From Sialis fuliginosa (Eukaryota > Arthropoda > Insecta > Megaloptera > Sialidae), in NCBI GenBank assembly GCA_961205875.1, contig OY540821.1, positions 3,472,001 through 3,536,000 of the forward strand: a stretch of DNA of 64,000 bases, in the 5' to 3' direction. Position numbers and translations under genes: made by a program. The notes under the pieces are model-generated. The model ran no database searches, was not told the DNA's origin, and saw nothing but the letters and a program-made list of their open reading frames with translations. Of the stretch, positions 29,201-37,216 are shown one piece after another; positions within the stretch are counted from its first letter, which is position 1; each line of letters begins with the position of its first letter.

Positions 29201-29432
29201 GGCGGTCGCGAAGCACATTCCCGGCTCAGCGAACCTGCAGGAGATGGGCGTGAGGGTGAACTCTGCGACGGGCGAGGTGAGTCGCGCTCATCAACTGATG
29301 TTAGAGCGCGGTGATAAACTGTCGCAACTCGAAGAGCGATCTGCAAGAATGGCGAACGAGTCAGAGACGTTCGCGTCTTCGGCGCACCATCTAATGCTCA
29401 AGTACAAGGACAAGAAGTGGTACCAACTATAA
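4907..29432 (+). CDS. tomosyn: Tomosyn (syntaxin-binding protein 5), 3' part, eight coding exons
   Basis: Joined exons 4907-5264, 13927-14043, 15476-15718, 17073-17291, 19128-19236, 24390-24485, 25683-25807 and 29173-29432 encode about 509 residues that align in order with the C-terminal half of animal tomosyn/STXBP5. Tomosyn is a cytosolic and synaptic Lgl-family protein that binds syntaxin and SNAP25 through a C-terminal R-SNARE motif and restrains vesicle priming. Visible landmarks are a serine-rich linker (SFSRSRSSS), propeller strands ending in SLPSLRPLLE, the IARTFCF segment, the tail motif FGGGSRSLDREEL, and an R-SNARE ending in MLKYKDKKWYQL. The zero-layer arginine expected of an R-SNARE is present in LERGDKL. 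The N-terminal WD40 propeller exons lie upstream of the window. All splice phases agree. Introns are unusually large and packed with transposons. Confidence 0.95.
5336..6760 (+). mobile_element. Short retroelement remnant (SINE/non-LTR-like), split by a DNA transposon
   Basis: It begins near ACTAGCGACTTCGTGCGCGT and, after the inserted element at 5526-6634, resumes with TCCTTCCTCAGGATGTAGG and ends with ATCAAGATCGGTTCAGCGG and AGACAGACGGACA. This head-and-tail signature is common among degraded non-LTR/SINE-type repeats in arthropod genomes. The assignment rests on remembered pattern only; no coding is visible. Confidence 0.45.
5526..6634 (-). mobile_element. PIF/Harbinger-like element with TTA target duplication
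   Basis: The ends TGGCCGTATTCAT and ATGAATACGGCTG are inverted copies, flanked on both sides by TTA (5523-5525, 6635-6637), the 3-bp duplication typical of PIF/Harbinger elements. Sub-terminal inverted repeats carry many CCTTGAG and AAGGAAGC motifs. On the minus strand around 6090-6200 a broken frame reads GKPLTNEELQEIICPRK, like the end of the Myb/SANT-type DNA-binding proteins these elements encode. The frame is interrupted by stops. A DDE transposase is not seen, so this is a non-autonomous or decayed copy. Confidence 0.6.
6761..9041. other. Tomosyn intron, AT-rich, no gene seen
   Basis: This stretch holds A/T runs, a C-tract near 6800, and two short copies of the AATCGGTTCAGTAG motif (about 6838 and 7023). 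No exon with a convincing frame and splice sites was found on either strand, and no inverted termini were recognised. Confidence 0.5.
9042..9598. mobile_element. MITE of the ACATAGAACT family, interrupted copy
   Basis: The left end CATAGAACTTTGCAATTATA and the right end TAATTCCAGAGTTCTATG are inverted copies of each other. The body matches the copy at 9621-9896 and the one near 22126-22402. It is split by a second element at 9226-9486. The same right half is amplified into the satellite at 42.4-43.7 kb. Confidence 0.65.
9226..9486. mobile_element. hAT-like insertion inside a MITE
   Basis: The left end reads CAAGCTTGTCCAACCCGCGG and the right end GGTTGGAACC, with paired GCGGCCC segments inside each end. 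It interrupts the ACATAGAACT MITE, so it inserted later. An internal stretch (AAAAAGTCTTC, TTTTTATTTTTGC) is duplicated. No clean target duplication was found. Confidence 0.45.
9621..9896. mobile_element. MITE of the ACATAGAACT family, intact copy (about 275 bp)
   Basis: It starts ACATAGAACTTTGCAACTAT and ends TAGTTCCAGAGTTCTATGT, an inverted pair. This is the most complete copy in the window and shows the full length of the family. No reading frame is present. The superfamily is not recognised. Confidence 0.65.
9900..11460. other. Tomosyn intron, very AT-rich, no gene seen
   Basis: Long A and T runs and short chance frames only. No exon, inverted repeat or tandem array was recognised on either strand. 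Confidence 0.45.
11465..11850. mobile_element. Nearly perfect fold-back element, arms about 185 bp
   Basis: Left arm from about 11465 to 11650 and right arm from about 11660 to 11848 are almost exact inverted copies around a spacer of about 10 bp near 11655. Conserved points in both arms are GACGATGATTCTGTGAATCG and AATAGGTATATTTCTGAAT. A 16-bp string (TATACAAAATAATATA) occurs on both sides (about 11452 and 11877) but is offset from the right arm, so it is only a possible target duplication. Such a structure would fold into one long hairpin in the pre-mRNA. Confidence 0.8.
11851..13926. other. Tomosyn intron with short GC-rich MITE remnants
   Basis: Mostly AT-rich with no exon seen. Three short elements stand out: about 12727-12957 (ends CAGAGCCGTATCTAGG and AAATACAGCTCTG), 13094-13167 (ends GTGCGTATCC and GGATACGCGC, with a G-run and C-run inside), and 13228-13318 (ends AGGCGTAGC and GCTACGCCCATG around opposing G and C runs). 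These are typical ends of small hAT-type MITEs, but no convincing target duplications were found. Confidence 0.4.
13927..14043 (+). CDS. tomosyn: Tomosyn exon: SFSRSRSSS linker and start of second propeller
   Basis: The exon enters in phase 1 after GCGTAG and leaves in phase 1 at ACAG|GTTGGT, a weak donor. It reads DKLDSSFSRSRSSSMSSLEN, then TSEAIQCIAFVESYSKKT. In vertebrate tomosyn the same order is found: the basic-serine SFSRSRSSS motif followed by a propeller strand ending in RKTD. Length is 117 nt, a whole number of codons. A frame continues upstream of the acceptor, but it does not match the family. Confidence 0.9.
14177..14781 (+). mobile_element. Tc1/mariner-type element with transposase remnant
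   Basis: The inverted ends CAGTACAGGCCAAAAGTTTG and its complement are flanked by TA on both sides (14175-14176, 14782-14783), the Tc1/mariner target. The arms match over about 200 bp each. Between them, about 14452-14510 still reads GGGSVMVWGCF, the catalytic-domain motif shared by Tc1-type transposases, followed by broken frames. It is therefore an internally deleted, inactive copy, lying in the tomosyn intron just after the exon ending at 14043. Confidence 0.85.
14784..15475. other. Tomosyn intron, AT-rich, nothing recognised
   Basis: Runs of A and T, ending in the acceptor TTTACTTCCAG used by the exon at 15476. No repeat structure or reading frame of interest was found. Confidence 0.5.
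15476..15718 (+). CDS. tomosyn: Tomosyn exon: second beta-propeller strands
   Basis: Phase 1 in and phase 1 out, 81 codons, with acceptor TTCCAG and donor GTAAGT. It encodes LWVGTSLGSVLTVLL, then FRLKGSILTMSFLDCNG and NSYEVWRDE, which match vertebrate segments of the type LWVGTTLGTVLV and RLKGAILRMAFLD. Spacing between these motifs agrees with the family. Opposite-strand frames across this exon are shadows. Confidence 0.95.
15905..16535 (+). mobile_element. Non-autonomous element with tyrosine-recombinase-like relic (copy 1)
   Basis: The element is bounded by TTTTTTCTACAACC at the left and GGTTGTAGAAAAAA at the right. A perfect 15-16 bp hairpin (GCCGTGCGTAAA against TTTACGCACGGC, 16416-16453) lies near the right end. 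From about 16120 the + strand reads PPEISEAANSVTLNLLSTKS, then RYENYT, a stop, and YHEFCQEKN. That pattern resembles the N-terminal SAM-like domain of the tyrosine-recombinase (Crypton-type) proteins found in many arthropod genomes. The match is from memory and moderate. The second copy (58247-58990, inverted) keeps the same internal stop. Confidence 0.45.
16587..16958. mobile_element. hAT-like MITE rich in GAACCG repeats
   Basis: The ends CAGGGCTTCGAACCGG and GGTTCGAAGTCCTG are inverted copies. The flanks GTCGGAAC and GCTGGAAC (8 bp) differ at two positions and could be a decayed target duplication. The body is made of short GAACCGAAAACCG-type units. No coding is present. Confidence 0.6.
17073..17291 (+). 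CDS. tomosyn: Tomosyn exon: propeller strands with alternative in-frame donor
   Basis: The acceptor ATGTGACAG gives phase 1 entry. The exon encodes a polar linker (TPTKTNNRMSPTLNESRLNS) and then DRQFVVIASEKQARVVALPS and FVVKSEVISLR, parallel to QYAVICSEKQAKVISLP and the following strand in vertebrates. The donor at 17292 (AGAG|GTATGC) gives the family-length join to the exon at 19128. A second donor 15 nt downstream (17307, AGAG|GTAATT) also keeps the frame and would add five residues (GMHKR). Confidence 0.92.
17500..18235. repeat. Three tandem copies of a 284-289 bp unit
   Basis: CTTCAGTCA(C/T)GATATATTTG occurs at 17622, 17911 and 18195, and the stretches between align along their whole length (ATAGACTGAAAA, GATAGGT, TTCTAAACTATCTATTC). 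The first copy differs by an extra CTAACCTAAC, so it reads TAACCTAACCTAACCC where the others have TAACCC. No coding is present. Confidence 0.8.
18632..18782 (+). other. Candidate cassette or poison exon in a tomosyn intron
   Basis: A GC-richer block of 151 nt is bounded by TTCATAG and AAAG|GTAGGG. Read in phase 0 it gives an open frame containing CGVRGNLEKIRTCSTDWRLP and ending in phase 1, which would join the exon at 19128. The preceding tomosyn exon, however, ends in phase 1; spliced to it the block hits a stop after 13 codons. It is therefore either a poison exon, an exon used with an unseen upstream phase-0 partner, or a chance open stretch. Its protein matches no family I recognise and is absent from the aligned vertebrate protein. 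Confidence 0.35.
19128..19236 (+). CDS. tomosyn: Tomosyn exon: last propeller strands
   Basis: The acceptor TTTTTACAG and donor CTCAG|GTAAGT are strong. Phase 1 in, phase 2 out. It encodes DSVCLLCYVSTGKLLAY, SLPSLRPLLE and FLPLADLR, matching the vertebrate order SLPSLRPLLD followed by LPLTDMR. The first codon (D) is split with the exon ending at 17291. Confidence 0.95.
19237..24389. other. Large tomosyn intron with C-tracts and one MITE
   Basis: No exon was found. Contents include homopolymer C tracts (about 21200, 21512, 21668 and a run near 22650), a (TTAA)n-like stretch near 20865, one ACATAGAACT MITE (22126-22402), and a local duplication at about 23655-23790 where TTTTACAAAATAA and GGGGCACC(A/G)CCTATAA occur twice. 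Short open frames, such as that at 20899-21165, show no recognisable protein. Confidence 0.45.
22126..22402. mobile_element. Degraded ACATAGAACT-family MITE (third copy)
   Basis: The left end CGGTACTCTGAAACTATAAA is degenerate, and the right end ATTCCAGAGTTCTATGT is intact. The body shares AATACGTAAAACTAGA and AACCACTGA with the 9.6 kb copy. Length is about 277 bp, as for the intact copy. Confidence 0.55.
24390..24485 (+). CDS. tomosyn: Tomosyn exon: IARTFCF segment
   Basis: The acceptor TTTCTTAG and donor TTTG|GTAAGT give phase 2 in and phase 2 out. It reads IARTFCFSNRGHGLYLSSPS and then ELQKFTICTDF, the counterpart of vertebrate IARTFCFTNNGQALYL followed by SPTEIQ. Length matches the family. 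Its last 15 bases and the donor are the start of the tandem array that follows. Confidence 0.95.
24470..25275. repeat. Minisatellite of about 160 bp units starting at a splice donor
   Basis: GAAATCTCG(C/T)TATAA-type starts recur at 24492, 24641, 24803, 24962 and, as a variant, 25123. Units share CATTTTGAGGGTCC and GATATTATTTTA. Three later units begin GTACAGATTTTTGTTAAG, GTATAGATTTTTGATAAG and GTACAGATGTTTGATAAG, matching the exon end and donor GTACAGATTTTTG|GTAAG. Only the first copy keeps a GT. Confidence 0.85.
25683..25807 (+). CDS. tomosyn: Tomosyn exon: tail segment GELF...LDREEL
   Basis: Phase 2 in, phase 1 out, with acceptor GGTTCGCAG and donor TTAT|GTAAGT. It encodes NLNDMMGELFIALDMPEAP and FFRGWFGGGSRSLDREEL. 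The vertebrate tail has QEMLGELFTPVETPEAP followed by FFKGLFGGGAQSLDREEL, so this is the conserved tail between propeller and SNARE motif that regulates SNARE binding in vertebrate tomosyn. Confidence 0.95.
25870..27470. repeat. Degenerate tandem repeat, units of about 170 bp
   Basis: Units start with a purine-rich box such as GGGGTAGAGGGGTAG (about 25888, 26055, 26228, 26400), followed by AAGTTATATAACCAxC, a C-run, an A-run and TTGTGTTATTTT-like T-rich text. Divergence between units is high. Chance frames are frequent but none is coding. Confidence 0.45.
27480..27795. mobile_element. Partial element ending in the CAGTGGCGTCGC terminus
   Basis: The right end reads CTAGCGACGCCACTG, preceded by GGGTGTCACCCCTC; the same end sequence occurs within the element at 59466-60504 (about 60413-60448). 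A matching left terminus is not clear, although GGGGTGACACCC near 27514 may be an internal inverted copy. It is treated as a fragment of a hAT-type MITE. Confidence 0.4.
27830..28531. mobile_element. Fold-back MITE with GTGTTTAC target duplication
   Basis: The ends CAAGGTATATAAAGAC and GTCTTTATATACCTTCA are inverted copies flanked by GTGTTTAC at 27822-27829 and 28532-28539. The arms run about 27838-28049 against 28131-28318 and share TTGACCAATCAGCGTTAGCG (left, with differences) and GTATGTGTTGTTAAAATATC (right). The right arm is interrupted by the 196-bp insertion at 28319-28514; removing that insertion restores the terminal match. The element lies in the last tomosyn intron. Confidence 0.8.
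28319..28514. mobile_element. Nested hAT-like MITE, TSD GTCTTTAT
   Basis: The inverted ends CATAGACATAAAGACATGGA and CATGTCTATG are flanked by identical 8-bp GTCTTTAT (28311-28318, 28515-28522). The first bases match the ends of the elements at 35976-37171 and 46701-47493, suggesting one family. The open frame across it has no recognisable product. Confidence 0.8.
28722..29119. mobile_element. hAT-like MITE, ends TAAAGTGACCAG, TSD ATGTAGTT
   Basis: The inverted ends TAAAGTGACCAG and CTGGTCACTTTA are flanked by ATGTAGTT on both sides (28714-28721, 29120-29127). The body contains repeated GTCCCG motifs. The element ends only about 53 bp before the acceptor of the last tomosyn exon, close to the branch-point region. 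Confidence 0.85.
29173..29432 (+). CDS. tomosyn: Tomosyn last coding exon: R-SNARE motif
   Basis: The acceptor GGTTGCAG gives phase 1 entry, and the exon runs 86 codons to TAA at 29430-29432. It starts GEASGKASKAVAKHIPG, the counterpart of vertebrate GESSSGKASRSLAQHIPG, and continues into the coiled-coil R-SNARE: heptads through LMLERGDKLSQLEERSARM with the zero-layer arginine in LERGD, ending MLKYKDKKWYQL, nearly identical to the vertebrate end. An ATG inside the exon is an internal methionine, not a start. The domain forms a complex with syntaxin and SNAP25 that competes with synaptobrevin. Confidence 0.97.
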
Positions 29433-30720
29433 CGCGTTTGAATTATCTACAATCATGCAGGTAAATTGTATGTCAACATATTTTTATGTTTCAAGGTCAC
29501 TATAGTATATTTACACTATTTTCAGAAATAGTGGAGTCATATAACCGGATATTTTTATTGAATCAAGTCGAAAAAATATTTTTCAATTATTTTTTTGATT
29601 TTTCTGCGTTTTTTTGTTGTTGATTTATTCAAAATTCATTTTGGCATAGCCTAACATTTTTTGCCCCATCAATTAATTACTTTTTGCTACTTTACATTGA
29701 TTTAAATATAATTAATTCTTATTTTACACAGTAACCAAAAATCGCAAAAGTTAGTAGTTTTTTTTTTGTTTTTTAATTTTTTCCTGAGTTGTGTACTTGT
29801 AGAAGATTATATGATACAAAATACACAAAAATATACTTTGTTCATTTGTCATAAGATCAACCGTTTTCGAAAAATATCGAAAAAAGAAAGTACTTCAGAA
29901 TTTTATTTAATACGGATTCTTCAAATTACACAAAATAAGTTTATATTCTTGTTCTATGATTAAAAATAAGATGAAAAAGTAATATAATTATACCTCCAAA
30001 ACTGCATTTTTAACAACAAACAGCCATTTATAGTTTCGTTTTTTAATCATGATGTAACAGACGCATGGGCGCCAGCAGAATTTCTTTCAGGGGGGTGCAT
30101 TTAGATATATAAAATTAAATTACATGCGACGATAATTAAAATATATAAAAATTTTGTAATAAAAACCTGCATTGAAATTAGCATGACTATAAAAATTAAT
30201 TAAAATTAGAAATTGAAATTGACACGACCAAAAAAACAACAACTGTTATTCAAAGAGTGAATTTTAAAATAAAAATTGTATTTCTTAATTTTTGATGTGT
30301 TTTTTTTGCCAGGGGGTGCATGTGCACCTCCTTGCACCCCCCTCCCGGTGCCCATGAACAGACGTGTAACAGTAATACAACTGGCTATAACTTTATGATG
30401 ATAAGTATTAGGAGGTAAATGTATATTAACTTTTTATCTTAATTTGTATATTGTAGTTTTTTTGTTGAATATTTTTAATAATGAATATTGTGATACAAAA
30501 AATGTATAATAAAATGTAGTAATACTTTCACAGATCAATTGTTATAGAGGCACAAAGTGTGCCCCAACAACGCTTTGTAAATTCGCAGCAGATCAAGAGA
30601 TACACTACTACAACAACGCGATCGTGGCACGTTTAACTACCAATATAAGCTGTCGCCGACTTTTGACAACAAAATGCGACAGCGAGAGCAACAAAAAAAA
30701 AATCCAAAAACGTAATGTGA
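29433..30720 (+). other. tomosyn: Probable tomosyn 3' UTR with an intron (29461-30533)
   Basis: Twenty-eight bases after the stop, ATGCAG|GTAAATT forms a donor, and ACTTTCACAG at 30524-30533 forms an acceptor followed by a GC-richer block (30534 to about 30700) unlike its surroundings. With the donor within 50 nt of the stop, such an intron would not be expected to trigger nonsense-mediated decay. The block ends in an A-run. If the intron is not used, AATAAA at 30508-30513 is an alternative end signal. Confidence 0.4.
30064..30356. mobile_element. hAT-like MITE, ends CATGGGCGCC, TSD AACAGACG
   Basis: The inverted ends CATGGGCGCC and GGTGCCCATG are flanked by AACAGACG (30056-30063, 30357-30364). 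The sub-terminal GGGGGGTGCAT and GGGGGTGCATGTGC are shared with the 1.3-kb element at 37674-38976, of which this is a short relative. It lies within the proposed 3' UTR intron of tomosyn. Confidence 0.88.
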
Positions 30721-33700
30721 TATTCTTTTTAGTTTATTAATCAATATTAAGTACCTACGGTTAACCCTGCAGTGGTCATGCTCAAATCTCAGACCTTTAA
30801 CTGTGTTTTTTTAGGGGGGAAATAAGGTATTTGCTATTTTTGTTGATTTTCTGCCGCCAAATGCATCAAAATTAATAAGTGTGATTTTTTTATTCTAGAT
30901 ACAATGTGTTTTTTATTTAGGAGTGGGGGGGCATTACCCCTTATAATTGTAACAATAACTGTAACTGTAACTACTGGAGTCAGTAGCGTCTAGAATAATT
31001 TTGAAAAATAATAATTACATCAAAATTATTTAATCTTTAGCTAACATAATTTTTTTCATATAATGGGGTTAAGTACTCCTTATAACTGTTTTTGAGAGGA
31101 AGGAGTATGGTTTTTGTGCTTCAAGTGTCATTTAGAATAAATTTGGAAATAAATAATACGCCATAATTATGTAATATGGATCTTACCCCCTAAATAATGA
31201 ATTTTCTCAATGAAAGGGGTAATATCTCCCTAAATTATAACAATAACTTTTTTTCAGAAGAGGGAGAATCAAATTTGGATCTTTTTCTGATTTTTTTTTG
31301 TCAAAAACAAAAATTATTTAATAATGGGGTAGTATCTCCCTAATCTGTTATTTTTCAGATAAGGGAGGAAAAAAATCATCCCTACACATTAAAATAGACA
31401 TACCATTTTATTTATGTCATATAAAAAAGGCACCACCACTTCGGGGTTAATTATTATTATATTATATATAAATACTTATATCTCTTTACCTCATAAACTT
31501 GTTAAAATATATATTTTTGATTTCGTTAGTCGGTGCTGAATTCTATTAAAACTATAAACATACATATATAATATATAAATATATTTATTTATTTCAATCG
31601 TTCTAAAATTAGTTTGTATCATTTAGTGAGGTTATGTATACATAATAGAGTTTTTTAAATGATAATATATCAATAAATATATATATACAATTAATGCAAA
31701 AATGGGGTATTTAAAAAGTTAAATTCACATACATCTATAATAATTTTTATTAAAATTGATACAAAACTGATAAAATTTACAAGAAAAATAATCACAGTGA
31801 AAATCTCATCAAAATCGGTTCAGTAGTAATTCAATAATTCTTTCCATACGTGTTTAAAATAACTGATCAGGTACTTGATGTGATAGCGTGGTGGTATCTA
31901 GCTTAAACTGATTTTAGGGTCTTCGGCTTTCTATCAGTCGATGTCTCATCAAAATCGGTCCAGTTGTTTTTGAGTTATAGACTCAAAAAAAAAAACAGTA
32001 AATATTTACTTTTTTCAGACATATATATTATGATTACAAAATTTTTTCTTTCGAAATCTTAATTTGGAATTATTTTTTTTCGTAAAAAAATATTGGTGTA
32101 TAAGAAAGCTTTTTCAAGGTGTATGTAAATTTGACTTTAAAGTATCTCATACATTGTATACTTCACTGAATTTAGCTTCTTTAAAAAATTATTAGGGAAA
32201 TTCTTCGTAACAATTATTGTAAACTCTTTTTATATAAAAAATGAATATTTAATATATATATATAATTGTTGAGACATCTAATATTATTATGAAAGCTTAT
32301 TTAAAACATTACTTACTATAAGGAACAAATATAGCTTATGTTAAGCATACTTAGATTTGAAATCTTAGGTTAGGATTTTTAATAATAATAACTAAAATAA
32401 TGATAACTCGTTAAAAAAATGTCTGTGGTGTCACGTAGATACAAGACGAATTATTTTATATGTATACTGTACACATATGCATATAGGACTTTTAGGTTAT
32501 GTCAAAATTGAATTATCCTAACCTAACATATTTTTTTTAAATTGCATAATTCGAAAATTCTGTAACTTCGGTAAAAATGGTCGGAATTGAGTCAAAAAAA
32601 AGTATGCTATAGCTAAAAATCTATTTTTTTCAAATCCGCGAAAAAATCTAAGTTCCAATGATGTTTTTATAAAGTTATAGGATCTTGAAGAAAGAAAAAA
32701 AAATTTTATCGCTGTAACTTCGGTAAAAATGGTCGGAATCAAGTCGAAAAAAAATTTTCAATTATTTTTTAGATTCTTCTGCGATTTTTGTTTTTTTGCT
32801 GATTTATTCAAAATTCATTTTGGCATAGCCTAACATTTTTTCCCCCATCAATTAATTACTTTTTGCTACTTAACATTGATTTAAATATAATTAATTCTTA
32901 TTTTACACTGTAACCTAAAATAGCAAAAGGTGGTAAATTGAAATACATATATATTGTAGTTTTTTTGTTGAATATTTTTAATAGTGAATAGTGTGATACA
33001 AAAAAATGTATAATATAATGTAGTAATGTAACAATATTATAGGTTATACCAAAAAATAATATAATAATAATTATTATTATGAAGTACATTTGTATAAAAA
33101 AAAATAATGCATCTTCTAAAATCTAGACCTATTTTAAAATAAAAAAAATCTGGACGATGTTTTAATGTAATAGGCCTAAAAATTCATTTCAAGGCTTTTT
33201 AGAAAAAATGTGAAAGATTAGAAACAACGTAGAATGTAGAGAAAAAAAAGTCTTATGTACATATCTCCGATCGTGAGCTTTTAAAATAATAATAAAAAGG
33301 ACTAGGGGCTGAAATATATGGAAAATGGACCCCCAAAAATGTTTTTTCTATATAGTCCTAATTGTGAGAATTTCAATTTTTTTAGGAGCCTCGATGTTTT
33401 TTAGGGCCTCAAAATTTTAATGGCACTTTTATTGGTCTCAAATTTTGCATTTTGGATTTTTTTTTAGTTTAATTTTTTTACTGGGGGACAATTTCCTATA
33501 TATTTTAATTCTGTGTTCTTTTTAACCTCACAATTTTTTGACATGAATATTAGATGATACTAAATATAAATATATATATATAATACCTACCTGTAAAACG
33601 AAACGTTATTTAAGAAATATTTCAACCCATGTTTATGTACATATTATGTATATGTTTTTTGGACATATAAAATGGGTGAAAATATTCTTTTTTGTAGAAA

Positions 33701-35975
33701 AAAGGACGGCTTTAGGTTAATTTTTCGTGCCCCGGAAAAGTAGATAGAATAAAAAAAAAAAAAACAAGTACAACTATCTTTTTTTAGTTATTTTAAAATA
33801 CATTTAAAAAAAATGTCATGTTATATTTATCATTATTTGTAATACATTTTCACCCCTCTTCCCCTCTACCCATTGAAAATTAGTAGCATTTTTTAAAGAT
33901 AGTTGAACTATTATTAAAAAAAAATTTGAGCTGGTCTCAAATATTTTGGCACCCTAAAGCCGGTACTTAAAATTGTAAATTTGTTAAAATGGAAGACAAT
34001 AAAAAAATGTCGTACATTTATGTTATTATTTCATTATGTACAAAATACTTAATACTTTTTTTTTCTCGTTCCATTTTATCTTTGTTTTTACAATTATTAG
34101 TTCTCTTATAGCCAGATCCGAAATTAAAAATATGTATACTAATTTTTCAAATATTAAGTTTTAATTTTCTAAAAAAAAATGTCATGTTTCAAAATTCTGT
34201 CACTGGTCAAAATTATCGGAATTATATCGAAAAAAAAGTATGTTGTGGCTTAAGATCTATATTTTTTTATCCCCTTCGAATATTTACGATTTATTTATTT
34301 ATTTAAATTTTTTGGATCATATTGAAGCAAGGATGAAAAAATTGGAAATTAACAAACAAAAATTGTCAATGTTGAATTACTTACTTAAAAAAAAAATTGC
34401 AGAAAAATTTTAAACATGGATTTTAAAGCTGAAGATTCAATCTTTTATAAAATATCTAGAAAATTTTTCTAAAAAAAAATTTGGCCCCGTTCACGTTATC
34501 AAGGTTGAGAAAAAAATATTTCAACTTTTTTTTCCAAAAAAATCGCAAAATATTTTTTTTAATTGATTTCAAACGGTATCAAGAAAATTTGTCAAAAAAA
34601 ATTTTTTACCTCAATTCATACTATCAAAAATTGAAAAAAAAAAAATTTTAACTTTGAATAAAATCAATGCATCTAAAATTATCGGGAGGATTTGAAAAAT
34701 ATACTCTATGAGCTACAACATACTGGTTTTTTATTCCATTCCAACCATTTTAGCCAAAGTTACAGGGTTTTGAAAATTACCGTATTAATTTTTTTTAGAA
34801 TTTGCCTTTCTGATGTTCTACCTTCTTGAAAAACTTTTGACCTGGCTATATCTTGTTATTTTAATGACTTAAAGCGATAGAAAGATAGGTATGTTTGTTT
34901 TTTTCTAATAATACTTGAATGGCAAAGTTTAATTTTCTTAATCTTTTCGCTATTCTATGTTAAAGTCTTCCTTAAACTTATATTTATAAATAAATAAAAA
35001 CAAAAAATTATTGCCAAATGTATCTTAAACTATAATTTTAAATAATAAAAGAATTTTTTTTCTGTTAACACGAAGTGATATTTGAAAAAAATTAAACGCA
35101 AAAAATGATAATAATAATAAATACATATTCTAAAGAAAGAATTCTCATAAATTTGGCATTTGTTTTTAATTGACAATAAGTGGATTAAAAAATAAATAAT
35201 AATACTCTAAAAATTGTCGATCCTAACCTATATTTACGATAACTTAACCCTACTTTTGTTGAAGCACAAAAATGTATAAAAATATTAAACTAAAAGGTTG
35301 TGTGAGGAAAATTTGAACGATTTGGGACATTTGATGTATGATAAATAATAAATGATAATTTTAATTAAATAATCAATTAAAATTTATATAAAAGAACAAG
35401 TTACTTAGTTATATAGAAATTTGGGACATGTGTACTGTAAAAAATATAATACCTATATATATATATTATTATTTTATTTTTAATTTATTCATTTTAGGTA
35501 GATGAATTAAATGTAAATTATTATATTGTCAAATGTATATTATTGAATAAAATACATTACTGACAATTCATTACATTGTTTATTATCATTATTATTTAAA
35601 TATTACAATACATTCTTGAAAATATCATTTTTCTTGTATTACGTTTTCATAATGTCTATTTTTTCAGTAGATTCATTACACGCCATTAGTAAAACGCGGG
35701 TAAGAAATAAATTAATAGAAAAAACCTTTCCAAAGTCTGTAATTTTTGTAAAAATGGTCTATACTCTATATTGTTGACATCAATTGTCCAAAGTAAGTGT
35801 AGTGTTGTATTTTTTCTACCAAAATAATAAAACAATCCATCAAATATCTAAAATAAGAAAAAAAACTGATTTAAAGGCGAATTAAAAACTTTTAAAACTC
35901 GCGCTGCTCAACATTCACCACCCACGCTAAGTTACCTAGAATAAAGAGTATGGATACGATGGATACGATAGACAC
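30721..35975. other. Intergenic AT-rich DNA with local duplications
   Basis: No gene is seen. About 30810-31390 is a degenerate tandem of G-run/ATTACCCC-type units. The stretch 32727-33030 repeats parts of 29541-29755 and 30418-30530 (shared GGCATAGCCTAACATTTTTT, CAATTAATTACTTTTTGCTA and TTGTAGTTTTTTTGTTGAAT). About 32560-32640 and 34190-34270 share a further weaker repeat. Short copies of the AATCGGTTCAGTAG motif lie near 31810 and 31950. Everything else is A/T runs. Confidence 0.5.
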
Positions 35976-37171
35976 CATAGACATAGAGAATGGACAGTGC
36001 ATTCTGTATTAACACAATGGTGTAACATCTGTTCAAAAAGTGAGAGAGAGATGCAGTGTAGTTTGGAATATATCTATCTCTTTTTCTAAGAATCTGATTG
36101 GTAGCTTACTATAGTTCAGGGTAGTATTTCTGTCAGATATATTTTTGTATATCTATCTTGTGATTTTTGTGCAATAAGTTTTTTATTAGAAAAGTAAATA
36201 ATATAAACAATAAACATACTATAATGGTTCATATTTCATCGAGGAAATTTAAAAAAAAATCATCAATTGGTCTGATAAAAATTTGCAAAATTATGAACGG
36301 ATATTCCGGGAAAATAACATTTTTGCTATCAAAAATATTAAATATATATTAATAAAAAATAGTTTTAAATCAATTCCCATGTGGTTGCTACAAAATGAGG
36401 CTAATACGGAGACTCTGGGGGTCCTCTGTCAGATTTGTGAAAAATCACGTATATAGTTATTCAGAATAGGGTTGACGCGCATGCGTGACTAGATCAGTGT
36501 TAACAACTTTTATAAATCACGCATTTTATAAAACGACTGACCACGTTTAGCTGTGTTATATTTAATTATTTAGTTTAAGTTAGAGTAGTCCAGATAGATT
36601 GGTTCGTTTTCAGGCAGGGTTAGGTTAGGTTTATGAATTTCTGTTTATGCACTATATAATATATTAACATAGATACAACATACTCTACTCTATTCTAACA
36701 CATCAACACGTGACTTTTAGAGTTTTTGACAGAGGACCCCCAGAGTCTCCGTATTTACCCAAAATGGTGAGGTGGATTTCACTTACAAACAGCACATACA
36801 AGATTTACTTAACAATTTTTTTTTTTTTTTGATATTAGGTTACCTTACGAAGCTACTTAAAAGGAAGAACAAGATACATATTAAAATTGGGTCAAAAATT
36901 TCGAAACTTATATTATTTAGAAATCAATAATTGTTTTTTTTTAAATAAATTTTTTTTATAACGTTAATTATTTTTTGTTTTTTAACCTCTTTATATACCT
37001 ACATATAGTATATCTATGAATATTATTAATGTTCGGGGCCAAGAATGAAATAGTTACACTCCTGTTTAAAAAAAGGACAATTATATTCCAAACCTGATTC
37101 TATCTCTTTCTTTTGACACGGCTCTGTTTTCGAGTCAGATGCGTGGTCCATTCTCTATGTCTATGTCTATG
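35976..37171. mobile_element. hAT-like element, ends CATAGACATAGAGAATGGAC, TSD ATAGACAC
   Basis: The inverted termini CATAGACATAGAGAATGGAC and GTCCATTCTCTATGTCTATG are flanked by ATAGACAC (35968-35975, 37172-37179). The body aligns in inverted orientation with 46701-47493 (shared CCCATGTGGTTGCT, ATAGTAAGCTACCAATCxGG). It is enlarged by a nested element at 36398-36759. No transposase is visible. Confidence 0.88.
36398..36759. mobile_element. Nested MITE carrying TTAGG units
   Basis: The termini AATACGGAGACTCTGGGGGT and the complement at about 36727-36755 match over about 28 bp (ending CCTCTGTCA). CAAAATG flanks it on both sides (36391-36397, 36760-36766), and the uninterrupted relative at 47.1 kb shows the empty site. 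Inside is GGGTTAGGTTAGGTTTATG. Parts of the body (CACGTGxxTTGATGTGTTAGA, GAAAACGAACCAATC in inverted sense) recur at about 57047-57120. Confidence 0.8.
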
Positions 37172-37216
37172 ATAGACACCATCTCGTATTCAGATCATAG
37201 AGATATTATACCGAAA

